Below, in pieces: positions 46,961-60,247 of a DNA stretch of 64,000 nt. Position 1 is the stretch's first letter. The number at the start of each line of letters is the position of its first letter. The notes under the pieces were generated by a model that worked only from the letters and a program-made list of their open reading frames with translations, searched no databases and was not told the DNA's origin. This stretch comes from Malaya genurostris (taxonomy: Eukaryota > Arthropoda > Insecta > Diptera > Culicidae), in contig NC_080570.1 of NCBI RefSeq assembly GCF_030247185.1, forward strand, positions 76,933,132 through 76,997,131, read 5' to 3'. A program made the translations under genes and the position numbers.

Positions 46961-48790
46961 CGAAAAGGCAAGCATTCTTCTCTGTTTTCAAAATTTTGAG
47001 AAAACTAAATTTTTGAGTTATTTATGGTTATTGGTTGTTCAAAATTTTATCATAAATTGCTAATAATATTTCTGACAGCATGAAGAAAGAATTATATTTT
47101 TGCGTTTAGTACAACTCGAAGTGTTCACGATTGAGTTCTACCCATTCTTCCACAGAGCGAATGTTGAAAAGTATCCCATAGAAAAGTAAAACGTATTCAC
47201 GTCAAAGAATTCGAAGAAAGTGTATGCAGAAACTCCTTTGTCAAATCATTCTTGAATCAAACTGGTCTTTTCTCTGTTCAAAATTTATGATTAGTCATAC
47301 TTAAAAAGTGAACAAAGTTTCATTCACATCGTAACAAGTCGATACTGATTCTACCATCTTCACAACTGTTAACTTCTAGAACTGCTCATAGGTGTCACAA
47401 TTGTGAAATTAAACTTATTTCAGCAGTTATTGTTATACACACTATACTTTACGATAGAGGTAATTAATCCGCAAAGCAAATATCAACAGTAGGAAAAAAT
47501 AGTTTCTTTCCATTGCCCAACCCAATAAACTATTCACTCCACACTTAAAGAAAACGCATTGTATCCCCATAACACTATCCAGACTAGTCGAAATATTCCC
47601 GACATCCGTTGATTCTAAGCTTATTGAAGATGGTTAGTTTTTCCGGTCTACTCTATCAACCAGATCCATCAATTGCATAACACCGAAAAACACCAACACG
47701 GCTAACCACTAACTAGAAACCAAAAAAAAAACATCATTTACGTTAGCTAGCGTTAGCTAAGCTAATAGCGTTGAGTCATATAAGTTAAGATAACACTTTC
47801 TTTCTTTGTTTTCCCACTCGGATGCTCATATAGTTTTTAAAATAAACAGACCAGTTCTTTCCCTCACAGCATGTCCAGTTTTGTGGGAAGATGAATGCGC
47901 GAAGGAAAGAGGAAACGTGCGTATGTGTGATCTCACGGTTCAATTTCGTTACTCGATCCGACAGGAACGTTGTCCGTATATATGTACAACGCGTCATCCG
48001 TCCGTTTTTCATTATGTTCAATTAAGTAAGTTAACTTTATTGGTGCAGTCGATGTTCTTTTCATCGTTTTTCGATTTTTACTAGCAGCGTCAAAGCGCCG
48101 AGACGCTCGTCGTTCAGGTTGATAGTGGCAAACCCTACGGCAATTGGATGGATTCATTATTATTTCAATTAGGCAATTTCGTTCACGCGAATTAATTGAA
48201 TCCAAATATTAATTTCTTTTCGGATAGACTCTGGACCACGGAGGTGGAAGAAAATCGACCGTGAGACGCCATTATCCGTTCCATGGGGGGCCCTTTTTAT
48301 TTTAGCCGCCAGCGCGAGTTTGCCAACATAGTTTGAGCGATCGCACGTTTCTGGAAATAAATCATTTCCTCTTCTTTGACGATTGGCTACTAGCAGCAAC
48401 AATATGGAAGGGAACAGTGCAAACAACACAATGTTTGTCTGTAATCTATTGCTCCCGATTTTCCGGGGTTATCTGCATAATCACGAAAATGTTAGTAAAA
48501 AGCTTTGTCGTGCATGCTACAACAGGGCAATCTAATCGGCGGTCTGGTTTATAGGTAATCGAAAGTCAATTACAGAAGTAGCATCTCTCTGTTCAGTGCC
48601 GCCACTCCTTCCATTGTGTTCATGAATTTGTTTCCTGGTTTATTGAAGAACCACCTTTTGAGTATTTAAATAATAATAAAATCGGAAGATACGATAAGCC
48701 TAAAAAAGTAGCCGTGCCCGTCTGGATTATTTGTGGAGGTGGTAGTTTTTTATGGCTTTGTGGTGTAAAAGTGAACCGAAAAGGACTAGT
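46961..48790. other. Unassigned intronic stretch
   Basis: No exon or element recognised. The part 47900-48540 is less AT-rich and holds overlapping small open frames on both strands without any recognisable domain. Confidence 0.2.
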
Positions 48791-48794
48791 TTTA

Positions 48795-49060
48795 GTATTT
48801 AGAATTCAGTTTCATAATTTAGAGCCAGATTACAGTATCAGAAATTAAAACTTTTGGACTTTTGAACTGGAAACAGTTCTAGATTCTGGAACTGGTGACT
48901 TGACTAGATTGTGGAACTGAATTTAGTTTCTTAATTTATGTTCGGAGTTCTGATTTCTGGAAAAAAATTCAGAATAAGAAAATTTGATCTGTGTTTTAAA
49001 TTTAAATGTTAGATCTGAATTTTGGAACTGTCTCCTGAGCCATAATTCACTTCATGTATC
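48795..49060. repeat. Degenerate GAATTC-rich repeat, locus 3
   Basis: Shorter, more diverged stretch of GAATTCAG and CTGGAACTG variants in the style of the other two loci. Confidence 0.4.
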
Positions 49061-49464
49061 CAGTTTCATAATTTAATTCTTGATTTCCAACAAGCTAAAT
49101 TTTTACTTTTGTATCGGTACTGAAGTTATCGTTGAAGAATAAGACACAAACTGTTTCGTTCGCTTCTCTAGAACAAAAGTGCTATCCATATTGCTCCCTA
49201 GCTTTCCTGTGATTCTACTTCTTAGAGACAAAGCGAAAATGTTGGTTTCGATTACATTGCAATAAACCGAAAATAGTACGGTAAGCTATCTTCAAAATTA
49301 TGTGGTGGCTTGACTAATAAGATGACTATTTGTTCAATTGCTGTACATCTGCAATCAAGAAAATACTAGTTCTAAACTTCTTCTTCACTGATAGTACTTC
49401 TTTTTAACTTCATAATAATTGTATACTTTATCTTTCGTCCTTTACTCGTTAATGCATAACTGTT

Positions 49465-51227
49465 TTTGGCATTAAAAATGCCTTACTCTTCACTATATGG
49501 GGCCGGGTGTCAATTAAAAGTTTCAAAAATAGTCGCGTAACCTTTTTGTGTCATAATTTTGAACGTTAATAACTCGGTCATTTGTTCATGGATTGTTATA
49601 ATTTAACAACCAATCGATTCGGAAACTTTTAACTTCAACATGTATGATGACATCGTTTCAGTATTTCAATAGCATACTATTGAAAAAACGTTTGGAATCG
49701 ACCTATGTTTTCATCCACCAATCCCAGTTGTACAAAATGACATCAACTTCTTGTTCGGCATAGGAGGCTTTGCGTCATGCATAAAAAAACACCGTATCGT
49801 TATGCGTAGTATGAAGAGAAATCTATAAATATAGGCTGCACAATATTTCTTTGCCTAGTTGATGTTTGACTGTGAATGAAACAAGTAGCTCGTCCAGTGA
49901 GCTGATGACTGGATTGTATATGCGTTCACTTGCTGGATTGTCGCTTTTGCATTATTTGTTGGTGAAATTTCCTGTTGTCTGCGCAATACCGTGTTCGATT
50001 GAGTATCTTATATATCATCTAGCCATTGAAGAACCGAATCAGCGTGGTTACCGATTCTTCTGGTATATCCCATTTATTTAGCAAGTTTTTGGTCGATTTT
50101 GCCATTAAAAATTCCTTACACTTCGCTTCCCGAGGCTGGGTGTCAATTTAAAACAGTTCCACAGGCTCACATATACAGTACAATTAGATGCAATATCATA
50201 TAGTTTCAAAGATAAACTCAAGGTAAGTTTACCTACGATTTTACATGTATCGTTTGAATAGGAACCCTCGTAGAATTTGGTTAACCGTCAGTTTCAGTTT
50301 AATTATTATTTGCTTCAAAACAATAAGCGTCTGATGACTACACGCGTTGTAACTATTGGCGTTTTCGTTTTTAATTTGCACTACACCGGTGCAGTGCTAC
50401 ACTGAGGCATCAATAAACGAACACAAATGACGAAAACATAAACAGTAACCATTGACTACAATAAACAATTCCATTGCACAGAGCTACACCAAACTTTTGA
50501 TGAGTGCTACACCAGAGGTATCGGTGCAGAAAAAGTGTAGCACTGGTGTAGTGCAATTGGTAAAAACGAACGGTTTCAGTGCAGCTTTCGCTACACCAGT
50601 GTAGTGCAATTTAAAAACGAAAACGACATATGACAATGTTCATTCATGTGTTAATAACATCAAGTTACAATATGAACAAAATTTCGGAATTTTGTTGCGT
50701 ATCCATTCCGTATATTCCTAATATACCAAAGCGAAAATCAATGTAACTAAAGTAACTAAATATTTTATGCGGACTGTTTCACATGTTTTCTTCCTCGTAT
50801 TGTTGCCATATTATTTACCGACACTTTCCGAAGATAATCGACGATTTTGAAGAACTAATAAAATTACAGCATTACTGAGATTACTGGTACAACACTCTTT
50901 TGGATCGATTAACTGTTTATAAAATTAATAAGTCCACCCAGGTTAAAACAGGGGGTAAATAAACGATATAAATCAAATCAAATTAATAAGTTTGTCCGTT
51001 TCTCGAAAATTATCATCATAAAATAAAATAGTTTTATTTGCTTAGGTTTAAATCTTTAGGTTGTTTGTATCTAAAATTGAGCTTTCAAGTAACTTTGAAG
51101 TGTAGTGAAGTTTAGTGTATCATCATCATTATCATCTTTATTTTTGTATTTAGTATGAAGACCCTAGAAACGTTTCATTTTTAATGTTATTGTGCTCGGT
51201 CGTGTCTTGAATACAACCCTCTATTTT
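49465..51227 (-). repeat. 3' region unit A (about 1.76 kb)
   Basis: This unit is homologous to unit B throughout, with a deletion of about 530 bases (joined near 50150) and a 272-bp MITE insertion at 50357. Plus-strand landmarks shared with B: AACTCGGTCATTTGTT, TCGATTCGGAAACTTTTAAC, TTCAATAGCATACTATTGAA, TCTATAAATATAGGC. Confidence 0.75.
50357..50628. mobile_element. 272-bp MITE with long terminal inverted repeats
   Basis: Terminal repeats of about 35 bp (TGGCGTTTTCGTTTTTAA at the left, complement ending CGAAAACGACA at the right) are flanked by TAT on both sides (50354-50356 and 50629-50631). Unit B has the uninterrupted site GTAACTATGACAATG at 52625-52639, confirming the boundaries. The interior repeats the CTACACC...GTGTAG palindrome several times. 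No coding capacity. The superfamily is uncertain because a 3-bp duplication fits few groups. Confidence 0.88.
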
Positions 51228-53345
51228 TGGCATTAAAAATGCCTTACTCTTCACTATACGGGGCCGGGTGTCAATTAAAAGTTTCAAAAATTGTCGCGTA
51301 ACCTTTTTGTGTCATAATTTTGAACGTTAATAACTCGGTCATTTGTTGATGGATTATTATAATTTAACAACCAATCGATTCGGAAACTTTTAACTTAAAC
51401 ATGTATGACGACGTCTTTTCAGTATTTCAATAGCATACTATTGAAAAAATTGTTGGAATCGACCTTTGTTTTCATCCACCAATCCCTTCTTTACAAAATG
51501 ACGTCAACTTCTTGTTCGGCATAGGAGGCTTTGCGTCATGCATAAAAAACACCGCATTGTTCTGCGTAGTATGAAGAGAAATCTATAAATATAGGCTGCA
51601 CAATATTTCTTTGCCTAGTTGATGTTTGACTGCGAATGAAACAAGTAGCCCGTCCAGTGAGCTGATGACTGGATTGTATATGCGTTCACTTGCTGGATTG
51701 TCGCTTTTGCAATATGTGTTGGTGAAATTTCCTGCTGTCTGCACAACCTTCGTGTTCGATTGAATATCTTATATATCATCTAGCTATTAAAGAACCGAAT
51801 CAGCGTGGTTATCGGTTCTTTTGAAATATCCCATGTAAAGCAAATTGTTGGTCGATTTTGCCATTAAAAATGCCTTACACTTCGCTTCCCGAGGCTGGGT
51901 GTCAAATTAAAACATGCAAAACTAATCGCGTAATATTTTTCTGCCATAATTTTGAACGCTCATACCTCAGTCATTTGTTGATGGATTTATATAATTCAAC
52001 AACCAATCGATTCGGAAACATTTAACTTAAACTTATGAGAAAACGTCATTTGAATATTTCAATTGCATTCCATTGAAAAATTTATTTGAATTGAGTATTT
52101 TATTTTGGTTCTCTGGTAACTATCAGGCTAATTTAATATTATCGGCAATAGATCTAATTCGGATCTAATTTGCAGCGCTTGTTCCTCGATGATTTGTTAA
52201 TGGATTTTCCTCATTTAAATGATTCCAAAGCTTCAATATTGTAAGCTTAAAAATGTTTTAATTTGTCAACGGATCGGTTTGCATACGTAAATCTCCATTC
52301 CCATACGAACAAAACGTGACAATGTGACTGAACAAGTTGTTTTCCCACCAGGAATTAAACGCTTCAAAAGATTCAAAATTAAATTCTGAAACTTATCTAA
52401 AAGCGGCCTCCTCGGTTTGGTAGTATAAATGAGTTCCACAGGCTCACATATACAGTACAATTAGATGCAATATCATATAGTATCAAAGATAAACTAAAGG
52501 TAAGTTTACCTGCGATTTTACATGTATCGTTTGAATAGGAACCCGTAGAATTTGGTTAACCGCCAGTTTCAGTTCAAGTATTATTTGCTTCAAAACAATA
52601 AGTGTGTGATGGCTACACGCGTTGTAACTATGACAATGTTCATTCATGTGTTAATAACATCAAGTTACAATATTAACAAAATTTCGGAATTTTGTAGCGT
52701 ATCCATTCCGTATATTCCTAATATGCCAAAGCGAAAACCAATGTAAGTAACTAAATATTTTATGCGGACTGTTCCACATTTTTCTTCCTCGTATTGTTGC
52801 CATATTATTTACCGGCACTTTCCGAAGATTATCGACGATTTTGAAGAAGGATTAATAAAATTACACTATTACTGAGTTTACTGGTACAGCATTTTTCGTT
52901 AAAATAAATGAAATCTTCTCTTGGATCGATTAACTGTTTATAAAATTAATAAGTTTGTACGTTTCTCGAAGATTATTATCATAGAATAAAACAGTTTCAT
53001 TTGTTCAGATTTAAATCTTTAGGTTGTTTGTATCTTAAATTGAGCTTTCAAGTAACTTTGAATTCTAGTTAAAGGACGTTATTCAAAATCTTAACAATGT
53101 AAAAATTGTGGAAAGGGATCAAAATTGAATATAATTAATTATCAAGAAAGAATCTAATTGTCAATTTTATCATTCGCCAACAATCTAAGCGCTTATACTA
53201 GAGCAAGTTTGTAATTAGTCAATTGAAAAAGTTTTTAGTTTAGTGTATCATAATCTCTTTATTTTTGTATATATTATGAAGACCCTAGAAACGTTCCATT
53301 TTTAATGTTATTGTGATCTGTCGTGTCTTGAATACAACCCTCTAA
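51228..53345 (-). repeat. 3' region unit B (about 2.1 kb)
   Basis: This unit directly follows the ORF1 stop. It contains two copies of a module with period about 630 bases (51228 and 51858 both start with ...GGCATTAAAAATGCCTTAC or a variant on the plus strand). The part 51903-52433 has no counterpart in unit A. Confidence 0.75.
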
Positions 53346-53350
53346 TTTTT

Positions 53351-54399
53351 TTATTTATAAAATATTTCATTCAGGCCTGTTTGCGTACAAGCTTTACGTG
53401 GCCGATTTAGCTGAGTTTGTAGATAATTTTTTTTTATATTGGATCTCGTTGTCACCCTTTTTCTTGGGGGAGAGGAGATTCCATTTTCCTCCTGCGAGGA
53501 TTGAGGGGCAGTTTGTTTGCGGTTCGTCTCGTCATTCATTGCCGCATCTGTGGTATTGTTGTAGATTTCGTTGCTAGTTGCTGTAGATGTGCCTTGTTGT
53601 ACATTGTTTGCAGTTGCTGGTTGGTTGGATGGTAAGTTGTTATCTGCAGCTGGTGTACTTTGTTCTATTGGGGATACGTTGGATGGTTTCGTTGAAGGGG
53701 ATGCTTCACTGTTGTTGGTGACTGTCACAGGTGTACTGGGGTTGCTTGGGGTTGGTGTGAAGGAAGCACCGTTGTCCTTTGGTGTAGTTGTCTCCTTGTC
53801 CAGTTTATCACATGGCTTACCGTAGTGAACAGCTTTTTGGCAATATTGACATGTGGCCATCTGATTGTCATAAGTAACAAGTAATTTGCACGGGATTCTT
53901 GTATCCTGACCGAAAATCACATAAGAAGGTATAGGCCTCCTCAAGCGCATGCGTAACAAACGTACGCCATTTAGAAAACCGGGGAAAAAATTCTTCCACT
54001 TTTCCTTTTCGATTGAGAGAATCTCTCCGTATTGGGACATAGTTTTGCGAATATAAGGATCGATGACGCTTGAGGGAAGATCATGCACACGCACTTCTAT
54101 AGCACTATCTTCCATATATACTGGAATGTTGTATTTAATGTTCTCGTGCTCCACATAGTGCACATTGTTATTGTCTTTTGCGAATTGAATTGCATCCAAC
54201 TCTTTATAAAACTGGATGTAAACAACATTGTTCGTCTTATTGCATTGAAGTAAATGCACACGTTTAATGTCAAGATGCATTTGCTTCTTAAGCAAACCTT
54301 CAAGTTTTCGTATCGAAGGTCGAATTTGCACTGGCTGAAGTCAACAACAATTGTATTCCTTCGTGCTGGCGGTAGCTTTTGTTCGTTTGGTTCACTCAT
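53351..54399 (-). pseudogene. ORF1/Gag-like protein with zinc knuckle, one frameshift
   Basis: ATG 54399 opens MSEPNEQKLPPARRNTIVV. A one-base frame change near 54335 leads into the main frame, which stays open to 53351. The first 150 residues look like the RNA-recognition fold of LINE ORF1 proteins, with VYIQFYKELDAIQFA and VRVHDLPSSVIDPYIRK. A single CCHC knuckle follows (CQYCQKAVHYGKPC), then a Thr/Ser/Pro/Asn-rich tail and a basic RKRVTTRSNIKKN near the end. The stop codon lies in TATAAATAAAAAAA, so there is almost no own 3' UTR before the repeated units. Not recognised at family level. Confidence 0.7.
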
Positions 54400-54959
54400 T
54401 TTCGAGGGCTATTGTTCACTACACAATACTGTACTTGGTTTCTTCCGTCCCCAACGTAAGCGGTTTTGTTTTATCGACTGACTTGGATGAGATGTGAAAG
54501 CGAACTGAATGCATAACTGTTATTGTTGAACTGTTTTATTAGCCTGCAGTTCAACATAAACCGCTAAGCAGACAAAAAGTTTCTGTCAATAGCAGAACAT
54601 TTTATTGATTTACACGAAGTTTAATGTATTACTTGACGTGCCGAACGTAAACGTGTTTTGGCATATACTGGCCGATTCACAACATAACAGTTTAACATAA
54701 GCTGCTATGCGCTGACGAGTCGAAGACAACACATAAAGTATACAAAACGGTTATGTGCCCTATGCGCAAATAGGTCATCCCCTGAATGATTCTAAAGATT
54801 TGTTACCAGGCTTTTAAAAAAATATAAAAAAACATTGTATAGCTCTTTACTTTATTGAATGGACGAAAGGCGTCCTGAATGCTATTCAGTGAATGGAAGG
54901 GAGTGATTCACTATCCATGGCTTCGTCCATTGGAAGGGCGTCTCTGTTGCTGGCGGAGG

Positions 54960-55110
54960 CTTTGTTATTATTGTTATTTGTTTGGGACGTAGTCAAGTCG
55001 TATGTTCGAGTCCCGACCTGGAAGGATTCTTAGTGTCAGTAGGATCCATAGTACTAGGCATGCATGCATGTTGAAATTGAATCTGTCATAGGTAGTGACA
55101 TCTTTGTCAT
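54960..55110 (+). repeat. tRNA-like SINE fragment
   Basis: Box B-like GTTCGAGTCCCGACC at 55012 is followed by GGAAGGATTCTTAGTGTCAG and TAGTACTAG, the same tail as at 42480. Box A is weak. Confidence 0.5.
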
Positions 55111-55379
55111 TTCAAATAACCTCAGTCATCTCTGAGGTTAATGAGTGTCATTATTTTCATTTTTTGCCAATATTTCGAAGTCGTAATCTGATAAATCTAA
55201 GTATGTAAAAATCGTTTCAAAAATGTTAAATTTTATTCAACGTAGTGTAGTTTTAGGTTTCTTATTGTAGCAATTTTACAAATTTTTGATCCCGTCTCAG
55301 AAGTAGTTTTTCAGGAAGCCTGTGTGATACTTCTCCGTGTCGTCAATTTAATTGTTTTACTTGTGAGCGTGTATTTTGA

Positions 55380-55640
55380 ATTCCGACCCCTTGAGCTTCC
55401 CTAGACTGCTTCGAAACACTCGTCCCAACTTTAGTCCATTATCAGGCACTCATTTTGTTCTCTGGTGTGGATCCAGGTTTCATCAACAACCTCCAATCGA
55501 TACCAAAAATCCATTCGATTCCGCATCAGAATGGTCAAACACACTTTCGAAATGCGCGAACACTTGTGTGAAATGTGATGTTTACCTTTGTTGTATGCGT
55601 GGGAACGGCAGAATACTAATGGCTGAGGATATAATCTCAT
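55380..55640 (-). mobile_element. Mariner transposase relic (first catalytic Asp region)
   Basis: The minus-strand frame reads KVCLTILMRNRMDFWYRL and then VVDETWIH, matching the mariner pattern (CL..F..N..DFLRR)(V/I)TVDETWIH. The rest of the transposase and the terminal repeats are not recognisable. Confidence 0.5.
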
Positions 55641-55644
55641 AATT

Positions 55645-58600
55645 GTAATTATGAGAAATTATCACACCACAAGATGGATGAAGAAGGTTTTTTTCCATAT
55701 TCAACATGATGTCAAATTTTTGGAAAAAAAATAAATGGCTATATCGCGTATAAATTTTATATGTATGCTAGAATATAAATATTTTAAATGACGCCATATT
55801 CTTTTTAGCGATTTCAGCGCATTTCGGCGGTCAAGTAAATTACTTTTACGCTACCTTGTATAGTTTTAGTTTCGAGTCAAAGGTGAAATGTCTAGAAGAA
55901 AACATTATACTATAGCTACAGCATGTCCAACAGTAATTCGAGTTTTTTCATTATAAATGAAGAACAGTAAGGCTTCATTTAAATAGTTTCAAATTGATTT
56001 TTCTTACTTTCAAGGTAATTTCACTTTACCCAGGATTTTATTTTTGTGATTTTATATATTTGGAGAATGAAATTGAATGTACAGATGCGAAAAGCAGTCC
56101 TTTACATTACAAATTATGTGGCCGGAGTTTCACCCGTTGATGCTAAAGTACAGATTGAATAATTGAAAGATCAACGTATCTCAATTCAATTTTATACCGT
56201 TAACGGGTTCAAACAATATTGATTCACATCACCTGTATATCGCAATTTGTTTCGCACGATTTATAAGCGACTACCAAACCACTCCGTCCTTGAAAAGAGA
56301 GTTTTCTTTGAAAAGGGCTTCAAAACTATTTGAATTTCATTCGCCCTGTATTCGATTGTGTTGATAAGTGCATATGTGAAGTATTTTTATTTTCGTTACT
56401 GTGAAGGCTTGCATCACTTCAAACTGAAGTGATTTCTATCGAAAATTTAATTGCAGGGGTGTTGTAATAAATATTAAAATGACCCCATATTTCAGGTTAG
56501 AGAATTTATGTTACATGTATGAAAACCCCTTTTTGGTTTGATGCAAAATCGAATTCTTTCTAATCACCAATTTTACAAACATCTGGAGAATACCGTTCAC
56601 AGTATTAAGTTTAAAAATATCATTGTTAAAGTACTGCATGTATAGTTCAATATGATATGATAAATGATGTGGAAGGTTTTAGTGCTTTCTGTTTTAGTGC
56701 AATTATTTTCATAGCTGAGTAACTAATTGTTAGGCCATTCCCGCACCATGAGGCGTATTGTTGATGCATATAGTTTTCGTTCGATTCAACGAATCTAAAG
56801 TTATGCTTGCATCTGTTTTGAAACGATGAACTAGGCTATAGTAGACATGCCGTCTAGAAATAAATTTACCGTACTGACAATTACACATTGCTAAAAATAT
56901 ACACAGTTCCTGTGACACTACCTTTGGCGGTAACTGAAGGGTCGTTAGCATAGGACCGAAACTACATCGTAAAATTTCTCCCCCTCCTCTCAAAAAAACA
57001 GCGGTGAGAACACCTTTTGCTGACGTCTGTACACGCATGGTACCCACTAAATAAAATATTTACGTTTCAAGCGTAGATAGGCCCGTTTCGTACAGACGCA
57101 GTGTGCAGTATAATAAATGGTAAGCTGCATTGTTAGTGAAACCACAATTTGTACCTAGTGAACCCTCTGGTTTTCCGGGAAGTTTTTACTGCACTTCCTA
57201 TTAATACTAGCTACTTCCTTCCTCAGTTGGAAAAGGCTATTTTATAAGCGAACTTAAAAAAAACGTGACAAAACTCTCGTCCTGAGTAATTTGAAACAAT
57301 GAATCGAAGTGATCCTAAGAATCAAACGAAACGCCCTCCCTACACGAGACACGCTGGTTTCGAATTTCAAGGGCGTCTAGGCGAAAGTGAAGCAAGCACA
57401 GACAATGTTTGTATCGAATAAGGAGTATGGGGGATGATAGTCATCATACCACGAACCGTACGATCTGGTTTCAATACGTTCGTAAAGCACTTGAAAGCGA
57501 CAATGAAAAAAAATAATACTTCACATGTGTTCCGACGCAGTGGAAACATTTGCCTTCCTAGCGGTCGGGCATTGTCGTCACGATGGGCTATCGATCCGTT
57601 GAGCATGTTCCTGCTAATCAGTGTCACTTATATAAACCTACTAACTATACATCCTTCTATGAACCGCACTGACCTGAAGCTAACTTTTCTCTTTTACTTA
57701 TAATGTGTGCTAAGTGCGCATTGACACATAAATTTCATTTTAGTGCGAATATCTATTGTTGTATGTTAAACTACACACTTGAAAAGAGGTATAAACTATC
57801 ATAAAAAATGGCATATTTGTAGGATGGATTTAACATCTGGCTTATGCATTTTGTTAGGTTTCTGACTGTTGACATATGCAAATGTTTGCCACAGATGAAA
57901 GCCAATTTTGTAAAGTTCGATCATTTGAAGAATTGCCGGTGTATAAATATGTTTATCAGTCCATCGATTGAGATTGTTCTGTGCTTGTGTAGCATACGTA
58001 ATGTAATACTTTTTAATGATTGCTTAAACTAATGTGCGATAGGTTGTAGGAAGAATTATTACGCGGAGAAACAAACTACCTTTTCGTTTATCTTTCATAT
58101 AATAGCTTTAGACGATATAATCAGGTGAATTCATAGCCAAAGGGGACGAAAAACTAACATAGGTACCATTAAGTGCAAGCAGTTCGAAGTAGGCCTCACG
58201 TTGCACAAACTCCTGTAGACGAAATATGTCTTCTCAGATGTATGCTAACTGTGACGCTATAATGGCATGACAGAAAGGTGTGGGTGGACATCATAAACTT
58301 AGCCGAGCCGCCGTGTCGGACAGCTCGCATGCATGCAAAGCATAAAATCAACATTCGAAAAGAAACTCAGCTTTCGATTGCTGTAATGGGAATTTCGTTT
58401 AGTGCGAACCTTGCTGGATTTTCAAACTTCTGAAGTAATAGGACTCGAAGTGCTAGTGTCTTGCTGGGAGACTTGCCCAAGCGTGCAAGGCGGCATAGGG
58501 ATGGCTAGACAAGTTTTTATGAATCGAAAAACTGCAGTCATTTTTTACACTTGTATTTCTTCCCAGCCTACCCATAGCCAACATTCTTTCGGCCGAACAC

Positions 58601-60110
58601 AGCATGGTTTATGGAGGTGGGAATCTACAGATTTTTCTTCTTTTTCACTGTGTGTCCTCCACCATACAGGCTCAAGGTGTGGAAACTTTAAAAGCATAAA
58701 GGTGCGTTGCATTATTGGCTTTCCTTCTTCATAGTCTTTTTCGTTGCTTCGCACAGCATTCGGAAAGGCTTCAAGCAAGTTTTTTGTTGTGAACAAAATG
58801 GTAAAATGTACCACCTTTGCACGCAGGAAGTTATTGTTTTAGTGCGTTTGCGAATCATAAAATATATCCGGTGCAGAGCGGAACCAACGAAGGTAATTCT
58901 CAGTCGTGCGTGTGGTTGAAACAATTCTCGATTCGAACACCAGTCAGCTCAATTTTAAACACCAGCATATTTTCAGCGCAATCTCAATCTCGATAAGTTT
59001 AAGTACCCGGCAAGTGGTGTGAGTCCGCAAGTATTTACTTAAAAGAAATAATGTTTGAATATTTTGAAAGGTCTTAGTTTCTCGCAAGAAAATCTAATTT
59101 GTGATAACCAGAGACATTTGTCTGCATCAAAAATCTTTTGTATTAACTGTATCTATCTGTGTTTGTTATCCAGGAATGCGACATTTGAAAACGGGAAAAC
59201 AAGAGACATATCACACATCTAATATTTATAAATTACCACACTTCTGGGTCCCCTAGCATTCAATCGTTACAATATATAGTAAGACAACAGTACAAAGCGG
59301 TTTGCTTAACTGTGCTGGTTGATGTAACATACTGATTGTAAAAGCTTCTAGTAGAATAGCACATGAGTGGTTTCAGCCTATCTTTCCCCCTAGTTTTTAT
59401 CGGAATGGGTTGCATAAACTAGCTCGTTCCAGAACGTATACAAGGTCAGAGTGTAAGAAGACAATAAGCTTTCATGCTGGATACTGCAGTAATTGAAGGG
59501 TAAATACGAAAACAAAAGTCTTTGTACTCATCAAAACTGGATACAGTAAACCGAGGTGAAATTGGAATTCATTTTAATCCTGATTGCGTTGGAACCTACG
59601 ATACCTGGATTGCAGTGAAACAACAACAATAATTAGGATAAAGCTAAGCGTTGTTTACGGGTTAACACATAATACAGCCCAGGGATAAATAAAGTAGTAT
59701 GGCTAAACATTTTTTGAAGAATCAGTCGACAGTGTTTTATTATGTAGCAGGTTCTACCAGGTGGTGGTTATAAGAGGGTAACAATATTTTAAATGAGTTC
59801 CGATTTGTGTTTTGATAAATCGTACTTTATGATACATCGCGAAGGACTGGTTAGAGGAATCTTTGAAAATGATTTTTGAAGTGATATTATTTTCATTTAT
59901 AGAATTCCTACTCAAATTTATACTCGTGCATAAGCAAAATCAATCACTATTTAGTCAATCTGTGAGCATGAGATCATGTTGTCGGATTGATAAGTTTCAA
60001 ATGAGTAGGTTGCGAAACAACGCAGTTTTGGGTGGGCTGCATAAAGGGCATCGACTAATCCATCATTCATCATTCAAAACCCGTCCCTATAGAGGATGCT
60101 TAAAAATAAT
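55645..60110. other. Unassigned intronic stretch
   Basis: No exon continuing the SCAR-like domain was found in this stretch downstream of exon 1. Small open frames on both strands (for example near 56730-57050 and 58400-58900) show no domain or splice signals. Confidence 0.25.
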
Positions 60111-60116
60111 ACTATA

Positions 60117-60247
<131 letters not shown>

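Larger units (their letters stand above)
49465..54507 (-). mobile_element. Gag-only non-LTR-like retroelement with tandemly repeated 3' region
   Basis: The block is bounded by the 14-bp direct repeat AATGCATAACTGTT (49451-49464 and 54508-54521). On the minus strand it begins CAGTTCGCTTTC, reminiscent of the CAG starts of I-type LINEs. It has a leader of about 110 bases, a single ORF1-like frame (54399-53351) and then, with no ORF2, about 3.9 kb of non-coding sequence. That non-coding part consists of two head-to-tail units, each starting TAGAGGGTTGTATTCAAGA and ending in the hairpin GGCATTTTTAATGCC. A gag-only body with a long repetitive 3' region recalls Drosophila HeT-A; relationship to it is not claimed. 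Confidence 0.6.

Noticed and set aside
49866..50081. Possible histone H2A remnant after the TATA-like box in unit A
   Set aside because: A few residues (a GL, EYL and Asn at similar spacing) recall H2A, but the alignment needs several gaps and lacks the strongly conserved core, so it is too weak to call.
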